7,623 nt of DNA from Solirubrobacterales bacterium (GTDB lineage: Bacteria > Actinomycetota > Thermoleophilia > Solirubrobacterales > Solirubrobacteraceae). The translations under genes were made by a program, and so were the position numbers. The notes under the pieces were generated by a model. It worked only from the letters and a program-made list of their open reading frames with translations. It did no database searches and had not been told where the DNA came from. The stretch spans positions 1 to 7,623 of the forward strand of contig JAOPZU010000082.1 of assembly GCA_025963955.1 (NCBI GenBank). The letters run 5' to 3'. This document shows, in pieces, positions 1 to 5,588 of the stretch (within the stretch, counting starts at the first letter, position 1; every line of letters starts with the position of its first letter).

Positions 1-66
1 ATCCATACGAGCGCCGCGCCATCACGACCACTATGTCGCCTGACGACGCCAACCACCCTCGCCCCA

Positions 67-88
67 ATTGGAACCATATTGGAACCAC
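67..88. repeat. Two tandem 11-bp direct repeats
   Basis: The unit ATTGGAACCAT (67-77) is followed directly by ATTGGAACCAC (78-88), with ten of eleven bases identical. The 11-bp period, about one helical turn, is that of paired half-sites for winged-helix response regulators, but no family consensus is recognised. The rest of bases 1-118 shows no gene. On the minus strand an ATG at 22-20 and a CATAGT hexamer at 35-30 could be the beginning of a gene running off the left edge, with the repeats as its upstream site; this is speculation. Confidence 0.5.
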
Positions 89-119
89 GAGCTCCACTGA
101 ACGCGGGCGGTTAAACACG

Positions 120-141
120 AAAACCCCCTGGCGAGAGGGGG
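120..141 (-). terminator. Intrinsic terminator of the tRNA gene
   Basis: Read on the minus strand, a CCCCCT arm (141-136), a six-base loop and an AGGGGG arm (129-124) are followed by TTTT (123-120). The six-bp GC-rich stem plus U-run, 10 bases after the tRNA 3' end, is a standard intrinsic terminator. It implies that the tRNA is a single-gene transcript. Confidence 0.85.
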
Positions 142-150
142 GCTTCGAAG

Positions 151-224
<74 letters not shown>

Positions 225-235
225 ACGGACTGGGA

Positions 236-244
236 ACGATAGCA
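236..244 (-). promoter_or_regulatory. Probable extended -10 of the tRNA-fMet promoter
   Basis: The minus strand reads TGC-TATCGT (244-236), a TATAAT-like hexamer with the TGN extension. It ends 11 bases before the mature tRNA 5' end, which allows a short 5' leader. No good -35 hexamer is visible 16-18 bases upstream. Confidence 0.45.
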
Positions 245-310
245 CCAGGACGCGAGCGGGGCGGCGCGACCGTGGTCACCGTGCGGACGCCGGAGGCGCG
301 GCACCGCCGG

Positions 311-316
311 TACGCT
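311..316 (+). promoter_or_regulatory. Possible -10 element for a leaderless dehydrogenase mRNA
   Basis: TACGCT fits the loose actinobacterial TANNNT -10 pattern and ends 10 bases before the ATG at 327. Transcription would then begin almost at the start codon. No Shine-Dalgarno sequence precedes this ATG, which agrees with a leaderless message. No convincing -35 is seen. Confidence 0.3.
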
Positions 317-326
317 CGCGGCGGCC

Positions 327-1253
327 ATGGCCCGCGTCCTGATCACCCGCGCTCTCCCGTTCGCGGCACTCGAGCGGCTGCACGAGGCGGGCCACCAGGT
401 GACCGTCCACCCCGGTCCCGATCCGCTTGATCCGCCCGCGCTGCGGGCGCTCGTCGCGGCCACGGATCCGGACGGCATCCTCTGCGCGCTCACCGAGCAG
501 ATCGACGCCACCCTGCTGCGCGCGGCGCCAGGTCTGCGCGTGGTCGCGAACTTCGCGGTCGGGACGGACAACATCGACCTCGCGGCCTGCGCCGCCCGCG
601 GCGTCGCCGTCGGCAACACGCCCGACGTGCTCACGGACGCCACCGCGGATCTCGCCTTCGCCCTGTTGCTCGCCGCGGCCCGCCGCCTGGCGGAGGGGGA
701 GCGGGACGTACGCGCCGGCGCCTGGACCACCTGGGTGCCGGACGGCTGGCTCGGGGCGGACGTGCATGGCGCCACGCTCGCCGTCGTCGGCGCGGGCCGG
801 ATCGGCGAGGCCGTCGCCCGCCGCGCCGCCGGCTTCGACATGGAGGTGCTGCGGGTCGGTCGCCGGGACGACCTGCACGCCGCCCTCGCCCGCGCCGCCT
901 TCGTGAGCCTCCACGTCCCGCTCACCCCGGCGACGCACCACCTGATCGACGCGGCGGCGCTCGCGGCCTGCCGACCCGGGGCGATCCTCGTCAACACCGC
1001 CCGCGGCGCCGTCGTGGACCAGGTCGCCCTGGCCGCCGCGCTGACGAGCGGGCACCTCGCTGCCGCGGCGCTCGACGTCACCGATCCCGAGCCCCTGCCG
1101 CCGGCGGACCCGCTGCTGCGCGCGCCGAACCTGCTCGTCGTCCCGCACATCGGCTCGGCCACCCGCGGCGCGCGCGAGCGCATGGCCGAGATCGCCGTGG
1201 CGAACGTGCTCGCCGGCCTGGCCGGGCGCGCGCTGCCGCATCCCGTCGCGTAG
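327..1253 (+). CDS. D-isomer-specific 2-hydroxyacid dehydrogenase
   Basis: A 308-residue cytosolic oxidoreductase of the glyoxylate/hydroxypyruvate reductase and phosphoglycerate dehydrogenase family, which interconverts 2-oxoacids and D-2-hydroxyacids with NAD(P)H. Visible landmarks are FAVGTDNID (76-84), the dinucleotide-binding GAGRIG (155-160), and the catalytic trio: Arg226 in TARGAVVD, Glu255 in DPEP and His274 in PHIGSAT. The second strand of the Rossmann fold ends in VGRR (177-180) with no acidic residue, which in this family favours NADPH (inference). The stretch from there to FVSLH (192) is roughly ten residues shorter than usual, so the nucleotide domain is compact. The protein contains no lysine. 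The substrate cannot be told from sequence. It has no Shine-Dalgarno sequence and lies 10 bp before the exopolyphosphatase gene, so the two are probably one operon. Confidence 0.93.
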   Translation: MARVLITRALPFAALERLHEAGHQVTVHPGPDPLDPPALRALVAATDPDGILCALTEQIDATLLRAAPGLRVVANFAVGTDNIDLAACAARGVAVGNTPDVLTDATADLAFALLLAAARRLAEGERDVRAGAWTTWVPDGWLGADVHGATLAVVGAGRIGEAVARRAAGFDMEVLRVGRRDDLHAALARAAFVSLHVPLTPATHHLIDAAALAACRPGAILVNTARGAVVDQVALAAALTSGHLAAAALDVTDPEPLPPADPLLRAPNLLVVPHIGSATRGARERMAEIAVANVLAGLAGRALPHPVA

Positions 1254-1263
1254 CGTCCGGGCC

Positions 1264-2193
1264 ATGCGCGTCAGCGTCGTCGACATCGGCACGAACTCCA
1301 CGCGGCTGCTCGTGGCCGACGTCGCCCCGGACGGCGCCATCACGGAGCTCGAGCGCCGCTCCACCGTGACCCGCCTCGGTCAGGGCGTCGACGGCGCGGG
1401 TGCCCTGGCCCCGGAGGCGATGGATCGCGTCTTCGTCGCCCTGCGGGGGTATCGCCAGGCCATCGACGCCCACGACGCCGGCGCCGCCACGATCGCCGTC
1501 CTGACCAGCGCGGTGCGGGACGCCGCCAACGGCGCACGGTTCACTTCGCGCGTGCGGGAGGACTTCGGCCTCGACGCCCGCACGATCACCGGCGACGAGG
1601 AGGCCCAGCTCACGTTCCTCGGGGCGACCGCCTCCCGCCGGGACGAGGCGCCCGCCCCCGTGGCGGTCGTGGACATCGGCGGCGGATCGACCGAGTTCGT
1701 CGTCGGCGCGCGCGGCGCCGTGGCCTTCCACGTCTCGACCCAGGCGGGCGTCGTGCGCCAGTCGGAGCGCCACATCCACCACGACCCGCCCGCGGGGGAC
1801 GAGCTCATCGCCGTCGCGGAGGACGTGCGCGCCGTCTTCGCGTCCGCGGTCCCGCCGGCGGTCCGTGCGAACGTCGCGGCCGGCGTCGCCGTCGCGGGCA
1901 CCGCCACGTCGTGCGCCGCGATGCTCGAGGAGCTCGAGCCGTACGACCCCGAGCGCGTCCACGGCTACCGCCTGCCGCTCGCGGCCTGCGAGGAGCTGCT
2001 GGCCCGGCTGGCGCTCATGAGCGACGAGGAGCGCACCCGCGTTCCCGGGCTGCACCCCGACCGCGCGCCGACGATCGTGCCGGGGGTGATCATGCTCGTC
2101 GAGGCGATGCGGCTCCTCGGGCTCGACCAAGTAGAGGTCTCCGAGCACGACATCCTGCGCGGCGCCGCGCTGCGCCTGGCCGGGGCAGCCTGA
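1264..2193 (+). CDS. ppx: Exopolyphosphatase / Ppx-GppA family phosphatase
   Basis: A 309-residue enzyme of the ASKHA fold that removes terminal phosphate from inorganic polyphosphate, or the 5' gamma-phosphate of pppGpp. Phosphate-binding loop 1 is DIGTNSTRLLVAD (7-19) and loop 2 is VVDIGGGSTEF (135-145). The conserved acidic pair in TGDEEA (109-114) supplies the catalytic glutamate. VAGTATSCAAM (210-220) and SEHDILRGA (293-301) are further family signatures. The length matches the short actinobacterial two-domain forms, without the C-terminal HD domain of the E. coli enzyme. Polyphosphatase versus pppGpp phosphatase activity cannot be decided; short forms are often polyphosphate-directed. 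The ATG lies 10 bp after the dehydrogenase stop, with no clear Shine-Dalgarno, so coupled translation is likely. The protein contains no lysine. Confidence 0.95.
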   Translation: MRVSVVDIGTNSTRLLVADVAPDGAITELERRSTVTRLGQGVDGAGALAPEAMDRVFVALRGYRQAIDAHDAGAATIAVLTSAVRDAANGARFTSRVREDFGLDARTITGDEEAQLTFLGATASRRDEAPAPVAVVDIGGGSTEFVVGARGAVAFHVSTQAGVVRQSERHIHHDPPAGDELIAVAEDVRAVFASAVPPAVRANVAAGVAVAGTATSCAAMLEELEPYDPERVHGYRLPLAACEELLARLALMSDEERTRVPGLHPDRAPTIVPGVIMLVEAMRLLGLDQVEVSEHDILRGAALRLAGAA

Positions 2194-2281
2194 GGACCCC
2201 GGACCACGGGCCGATCGCGCGCGGCTCGACCGCGCCGCGCGCCCTCACCACTTCTCCGGTTGGTCCTGGACGCCTGTTCGA

Positions 2282-2310
2282 TTGCACGTGCAACTGTTTG
2301 GCCTGATACT
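2282..2310 (+). promoter_or_regulatory. Palindrome overlapping a possible promoter
   Basis: TTGCACGTGCAA (2282-2293) is a perfect 12-bp palindrome. Its left half, TTGCAC, stands 17 bp before GATACT (2305-2310), a -10-like hexamer. A protein bound to the palindrome would cover the -35 region of a plus-strand promoter firing near 2317. No plus-strand protein gene follows, so the product would be the RNA candidate entered next. The element is seen directly; promoter function is inferred. Confidence 0.35.
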
Positions 2311-2316
2311 CCGTCA

Positions 2317-2504
2317 CGTCGGGAAGGACGGTGCGGGGCCGAAAGGCTCCCTCCGCCCCGAACGGCACACATAGTCCGGGCGTAGCCGCTTAACCTCGGC
2401 GCCTCCCGCCGCCCGGACACCTCATCGGCCCTGCATGGCACGTACCCCTGCCCGTCCTGACGGGGCCAAGTTTGGAAGCCGCCCTCGGGCGGCTTCCGAC
2501 GTTT
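2317..2504 (+). ncRNA. Candidate stand-alone structured RNA (unrecognised family)
   Basis: Between exopolyphosphatase and the convergent TetR gene lies a gap with no plausible protein but several inverted repeats in order: GTGCGGGGC (2331-2339) against GCCCC (2355-2359) and GCAC (2365-2368); GTCCGGGCG (2374-2382) against CGCCCGGAC (2410-2418), a perfect 9-bp stem enclosing GCCG/CGGC (2385-2388, 2397-2400); TGGC (2436-2439) with GCCA (2465-2468), enclosing CCCGT/ACGGG (2451-2455, 2460-2464); and the terminator-like hairpin at 2474-2497. With a promoter-like sequence ending at 2310, this could be a ~190-nt RNA. I compared it mentally with tmRNA, RNase P RNA, SRP RNA, 6C RNA and common riboswitches and found no match. 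It could equally be the 3' untranslated region of ppx; GC-rich DNA forms chance stems easily. Confidence 0.35.
2474..2497. terminator. Strong hairpin between convergent genes
   Basis: GGAAGCCGCC (2474-2483), loop CTCG and GGCGGCTTCC (2488-2497) form a perfect 10-bp stem. On the plus strand it is followed by GACGTTT, a weak U-tract; on the minus strand the U-tract is essentially absent. It lies 13 bases beyond the TetR stop codon and downstream of ppx. It probably stops transcription from the left, and may serve both directions, as U-poor terminators often do in high-GC bacteria. Confidence 0.75.
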
Positions 2505-2510
2505 AAGCGC

Positions 2511-3149
2511 TCATCCGCGCGGCCGCGCGTCCTCGGCCTCGTCGTCGCGCTCGCGCTCCCCGAAGCGGGCGCCCGCCACGACGAAGTGCCACATCTCCTC
2601 CGTCAGCGCGGACTGCGGCGGGCGTCGCTTGCGCGTGAGCGCCTCGGCGATGGCGACGCGGAAGGCGCCGATGAGCATCGCTCCGACCATCCGCGCGTCG
2701 AGCGATTCGGGCAGCTCGCCGTGCCGCTGGCCGCGCTGCACGCTGCGCGCGGCGTCGTCGACGAGCTTGGCGATGAAGCGCGCCTCGACGGCGGCCACCT
2801 CTCCCTCGCGCGCGAGCAGCGTCAGGACGATCGGCGCCAGCGGCTCGCGGTAGTAGAAGGCCACCGAGCGCTCCGTACGGCCGCGCTCGCGTGCCGCCCA
2901 GTCCAGCGCGCGGTCGTCCCCCTCGGCGATCTCCTTCAGCGAGCGGTCGTAGAAGTCCGCGACGACTGTCGCCACGAGGCCCGCCTTGGAGCCGAAGTAG
3001 CGGTAGAGCAGCCCGACGGACACGTCCGCACGGGCGGCGACCGACGCGACCTCGAGCGCGCCGTCGCGCTCGATCAGCTCCTCGACGGCCGCCTCCAGCA
3101 GGCGCGCGCGCGTCGCTTCGCCGCGGCGGGTGAGGGCCTGGTCGCTCAT
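2511..3149 (-). CDS. TetR/AcrR-family transcriptional regulator
   Basis: A 212-residue one-component repressor-type regulator. The N-terminal DNA-binding domain spans about residues 10-60. Helices 2-3 (helix-turn-helix) and the start of helix 4 lie in VASVAARADVSVGLLYRYFG (34-53) followed by SKAGLV (54-59), the TetR signature with its Tyr-Phe and Lys. Residues 62-195 are the all-helical ligand-binding and dimer domain, which is variable, so no ligand is predicted. The tail (198-212) is charged and probably disordered. The start at 3149 leaves a normal-length arm before helix 1. There is no Shine-Dalgarno; a TAAGGT hexamer nine bases upstream suggests a leaderless transcript, and an inverted repeat just beyond it suggests autorepression. 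The thioesterase gene ends 152 bp upstream in the same direction and is a possible but unproven target. Confidence 0.93.
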   Translation of the reverse strand: MSDQALTRRGEATRARLLEAAVEELIERDGALEVASVAARADVSVGLLYRYFGSKAGLVATVVADFYDRSLKEIAEGDDRALDWAARERGRTERSVAFYYREPLAPIVLTLLAREGEVAAVEARFIAKLVDDAARSVQRGQRHGELPESLDARMVGAMLIGAFRVAIAEALTRKRRPPQSALTEEMWHFVVAGARFGERERDDEAEDARPRG

Positions 3150-3158
3150 CTGGCCGCG

Positions 3159-3180
3159 ACCTTACCTGAAACGAGTTCAG
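3159..3180 (-). promoter_or_regulatory. Leaderless-type promoter with operator for the TetR gene
   Basis: On the minus strand the -10-like TAAGGT (3164-3159) ends nine bases before the TetR ATG. Directly upstream, in the spacer between -10 and -35 positions, is the inverted repeat CTGAA-N5-TTCAG (3166-3180). Occupancy there would block RNA polymerase, the usual geometry of TetR autoregulation. The -35 position (3187-3182, CAGGGA) is a poor match. Apart from this, the 152-bp gap 3150-3301 shows only GC-rich short palindromes and no gene or clear terminator. Confidence 0.55.
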
Positions 3181-3301
3181 CTCCCTGGCGCGGAAGCGCG
3201 TGCGTGGCGGCCGCCCGGAGCAGCGCGGTGGCGCGGCAGCGCGGCGGCGAGGAGCGACCGTCGCGTGCGCCTACTCCACCGACCGGTGCGCGCGCTGGAA
3301 C

Positions 3302-3694
3302 TCAGGCGGCCAGGGCCGCCCGCTCGTGCTCGTCCAGGACCCGGGCCCCCCGGGCCTGCATGTCCCAGCCGGCCAGGACGGTGACCCCCGAGGCCGCGAG
3401 CGTGCCGTCCGGCAGCGACAGCTCGTGCTCGAGCGTGAAGGACCGGTTCCCCACCCGACCGACCCGGACGACGACGTCGACCGTACCGTCCGCCTTGCGC
3501 ACCTCGTGCCGGTAGTCCAGCTCCACCCGCACCACGACGTAGGTGGCGAACGAGCGGCTGAGCAGATCGAGCTCGACGAGGCAGGCGGTCCGCGCCTCCT
3601 CCAGGAGCTCGTGGTAGACGGCCTGGTTGAGGTGGCCGAGCATGTCCATGTCCCGCCAGCGCAGGGGGATGGTGAGGCGGGTCTCGTGCGGCAT
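3302..3694 (-). CDS. Acyl-CoA thioesterase, hotdog fold (4HBT/YbgC-like)
   Basis: A 130-residue single-domain hotdog protein predicted to hydrolyse acyl-CoA thioesters in the cytosol; relatives act as dimers or tetramers. The active-site block RWRDMDMLGHLNQAVYHELL (12-31) carries the catalytic Asp17 followed by Gly20, His21, Asn23 and Tyr27 in the family pattern D-x2-GHxNxxxY. The later DYRHEVR (60-66) and the ASGVTVLAGWD region (101-111) match the remaining strands. The length is normal. Chain-length preference is not predictable. The ATG lies 12 bp after the TAA of the adenylate cyclase with no Shine-Dalgarno of its own, so expression by reinitiation in a cyclase-thioesterase operon is likely. 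Why a cAMP-producing sensor and an acyl-CoA thioesterase are paired is not evident. Confidence 0.9.
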   Translation of the reverse strand: MPHETRLTIPLRWRDMDMLGHLNQAVYHELLEEARTACLVELDLLSRSFATYVVVRVELDYRHEVRKADGTVDVVVRVGRVGNRSFTLEHELSLPDGTLAASGVTVLAGWDMQARGARVLDEHERAALAA

Positions 3695-3706
3695 CGCCGG
3701 GGGAGG

Positions 3707-5278
3707 TTATTCCGCGGGCGCGGCCGCCTGCGGCCTGGGCTCCGGCACGGCGGGTGCAGGGCCGCCCGGCAGCGCCGCGTGCAGCCGCACGCGTTCGGTC
3801 TTGCCCTTGAGCGTCACCGTCGGCCGCTCCACGAGCGGCCCGTGATCACGCACGAGCAGGCAGCGGGTCGCCTCGGTCAGCAGGACGTCGTCGCCGGTCA
3901 CCCGCGTCACCGCCTCCACCCGCGAGGCCGTGTTCACCGGATCGCCGATCACGGTGAACTCGACGCGGCCGCCGCCGCCGATCGTCCCGGCGACGACCGG
4001 CCCGGAGTTGACCCCGACGCCGATGCGCAGCCCGTCGCCGAACCGCCCGTGCACGCGCTCGACCATCTCCAGGGCGGCCGCGAGCGCGCGGTCCGCGTGG
4101 TCCGGCAGATGGTCGGGCGCGCCGAAGACGGCGAGCAGCCCGTCCCCCACGAACTTGTTCGCGTGGCCGCCGTGGCGCACGATGACCGGGACCACGACGT
4201 CGTAGAAGTCGTTCAACTGCCGCACCACCTCAGCGGCGCTGGCGCGCTCGGCGAACGCGGTGAAGTCGCGGATGTCGACGAAGGCGACGGTCACCTCGAC
4301 CTCCTCCCCGTCGAGCTCCGTCCCCTCGGCCAGGACGCGCTCGGCCAGCCGCGGATCGACGTACGCGCCGAACGCCTCGTGGAGGACCTCGCGCTCCTGC
4401 AGCCCGGCGACCATCTGGTTGAAGGACGCGGCGAGGCGGCCGGTCTCGTCCCCGCTCAGGACCGAGACGCGGACCGTGAAGTCACCGGCGGCGACCACGT
4501 CCGTCCCCCGGCGCAGCTCGCGCAGCGGCCCGAGGATCGAGCCCGCCAGCAGCAGCGTCAACTCGAGCGAGATCGTGAAGGCGACGCCGATCGCGACCGC
4601 CACGCCGAAGCCGAGGTCGGCCAGCGACCGCTCGCCCCCGGCCGAGATCGCGGAGACGACGACCCCGCCGATGATGTTGATCGCCGGGAGCGCGACGAGC
4701 AGCCGCGTGCGCAGCGACACGGACGCCCGCCCGGGCTCGACGTCGTCCCCCACGTCCCGCGCGACGGCCTCCAGCACCGGCCGGGTGATGATCTCCATCG
4801 CAAAGAACCGCAGCAGCGAGCCGTAGAGCAGGACGACCACCGACGCCGCGGCGACCGCGGGCAGCGCCGGGAACCACGGCTGGTCCAACCGCCAGGTGGC
4901 GAACGCCGACAACGGCAGCACGGCGAACAGGATCGGCTGCAGCCACCGCCGGCGGACGAAGCTCAGCGGCAGGCCGGCCAGCGCGTGCCAGGCGGCAGAC
5001 GCCGCGGCGGGCGAGCGATCCCCGCGCAGGTACGGGTCGGCCGGGCGCAGAAGCCGGCTGACCACCCGGCAGGAGACGAGATTGTCGAGGAGGACGAACG
5101 CCTGCGCCGCGGCGAACAGCTCCAGGAACTCGCTGGCGTCGGCGCGGATGAACAGCCCGAACAGGCCTGATCCGCCCGCGACGACCAGATGCGCGGCCTG
5201 CATCTGGATCCACAGCACGACCCGGACGTACCGTCGTCCGAGCTTCGCGTACAGCCACCGCATGGGGCCCGCAAGCAT
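3707..5278 (-). CDS. Membrane adenylate cyclase (6 TM, HAMP, class III catalytic domain)
   Basis: With the ATG at 5278 the protein has 523 residues and resembles the mycobacterial Rv1318c/Rv3645 layout. Six hydrophobic segments lie near 20-43, 51-68, 112-128, 137-160, 192-212 and 222-248. A HAMP linker follows (about 249-300, with GDETGRLAASFNQMVAGL), then the cyclase homology domain (about 325-500) and a Pro/Ala-rich tail. All class III catalytic residues are present: metal-binding Asp335 (FVDIRDFT) and Asp379 (KFVGDG), adenine-selecting Lys375 and Asp446 (IGDPVN), and Asn449 and Arg453 for the transition state. It should therefore make cAMP from ATP, controlled by the membrane domain through HAMP. 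The start is uncertain. ATG 5263 (518 residues) is equally good, and GTG 5413 would add 45 residues that look non-coding. The thioesterase follows after 12 bp. Confidence 0.92.
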   Translation of the reverse strand: MLAGPMRWLYAKLGRRYVRVVLWIQMQAAHLVVAGGSGLFGLFIRADASEFLELFAAAQAFVLLDNLVSCRVVSRLLRPADPYLRGDRSPAAASAAWHALAGLPLSFVRRRWLQPILFAVLPLSAFATWRLDQPWFPALPAVAAASVVVLLYGSLLRFFAMEIITRPVLEAVARDVGDDVEPGRASVSLRTRLLVALPAINIIGGVVVSAISAGGERSLADLGFGVAVAIGVAFTISLELTLLLAGSILGPLRELRRGTDVVAAGDFTVRVSVLSGDETGRLAASFNQMVAGLQEREVLHEAFGAYVDPRLAERVLAEGTELDGEEVEVTVAFVDIRDFTAFAERASAAEVVRQLNDFYDVVVPVIVRHGGHANKFVGDGLLAVFGAPDHLPDHADRALAAALEMVERVHGRFGDGLRIGVGVNSGPVVAGTIGGGGRVEFTVIGDPVNTASRVEAVTRVTGDDVLLTEATRCLLVRDHGPLVERPTVTLKGKTERVRLHAALPGGPAPAVPEPRPQAAAPAE

Positions 5279-5415
5279 CCACGGATGATGACGGTCACCG
5301 GAGGCGCCGTCCACGACTCGCCGTCGGCGGGCACCTGGCGCCGGACGCATGGCGGCGCCGAGGACACGGGCATGTTCTCCTGTCCACCCCGCCGGAGCCG
5401 CAGTCTCGCGCACGT

Positions 5416-5500
5416 GTCAGAAGCGAAACCGTTGCGCGCTCGGCGTGCGACAAATTGCCGCGGATAATGATTGGCCCGTTGGCCAGTTTTCGCTTCCGAC
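5416..5500. promoter_or_regulatory. Divergent control region with inverted 13-bp elements
   Basis: The gap 5279-5588 separates the cyclase (minus) from the HxlR regulator (plus) and contains no supported gene. GTCAGAAGCGAAA (5416-5428) is matched by TTTCGCTTCCGAC (5488-5500), its inverted copy with one mismatch. The centres are 72 bp apart, close to seven helical turns. Near the middle, GATAAT (5463-5468, plus) overlaps CATTAT (5469-5464, minus), which gives back-to-back -10-like hexamers. TTGGCC also occurs twice (5471-5476, 5480-5485). I infer overlapping divergent promoters controlled by a dimer bound at both arms, plausibly the adjacent HxlR protein. The -35 hexamers are weak on both sides. 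Confidence 0.45.
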
Positions 5501-5576
5501 GGCCCTGGCTGGCGGCTTCCGGGGCAACGGACCCCGGTACTGTAGATCGCGAAGTCGCTGCACCATCGAGATTCTC

Positions 5577-5582
5577 AAGGAG
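5577..5582 (+). promoter_or_regulatory. Ribosome binding site that points to a non-standard start
   Basis: AAGGAG is the best Shine-Dalgarno match in the window. Six bases later, in the HxlR reading frame, stands ATC (5589-5591). No ATG, GTG or TTG in any frame lies within the normal 5-12 base distance. The nearest in-frame conventional codon downstream (GTG, in LVGDKW) would delete the beginning of the DNA-binding domain. Confidence 0.6.
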
Positions 5583-5588
5583 CCCGTC

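Noticed and set aside
276..2148. Two overlapping minus-strand open frames of about 360 codons (276-1364, 1078-2148)
   Set aside because: They mirror the dehydrogenase and ppx coding frames, show no recognisable motif, and overlap each other.
2317..2504. tmRNA, RNase P RNA, SRP RNA or 6C RNA as identity of the structured gap
   Set aside because: The conserved tmRNA ends, the SRP apical-loop bases, RNase P core sequences and the six-C loops are all missing.
3277..3288. CACCGACCGGTG near-palindrome between thioesterase and TetR genes as terminator or operator
   Set aside because: A two-base loop and no U-run make a hairpin unlikely, and short GC palindromes are frequent at this base composition.
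3200..5170. Plus-strand open frame of 656 codons across the cyclase and thioesterase genes
   Set aside because: It is antisense to two well-supported genes; the translation is Arg/Gln/Asp-rich without domains, typical of the reverse frame of GC-rich codons.
5349..5588. Upstream ATG extension of the HxlR regulator
   Set aside because: Eighty residues of low-quality sequence crossing the divergent promoter region; the Shine-Dalgarno at 5577 points to a later start.
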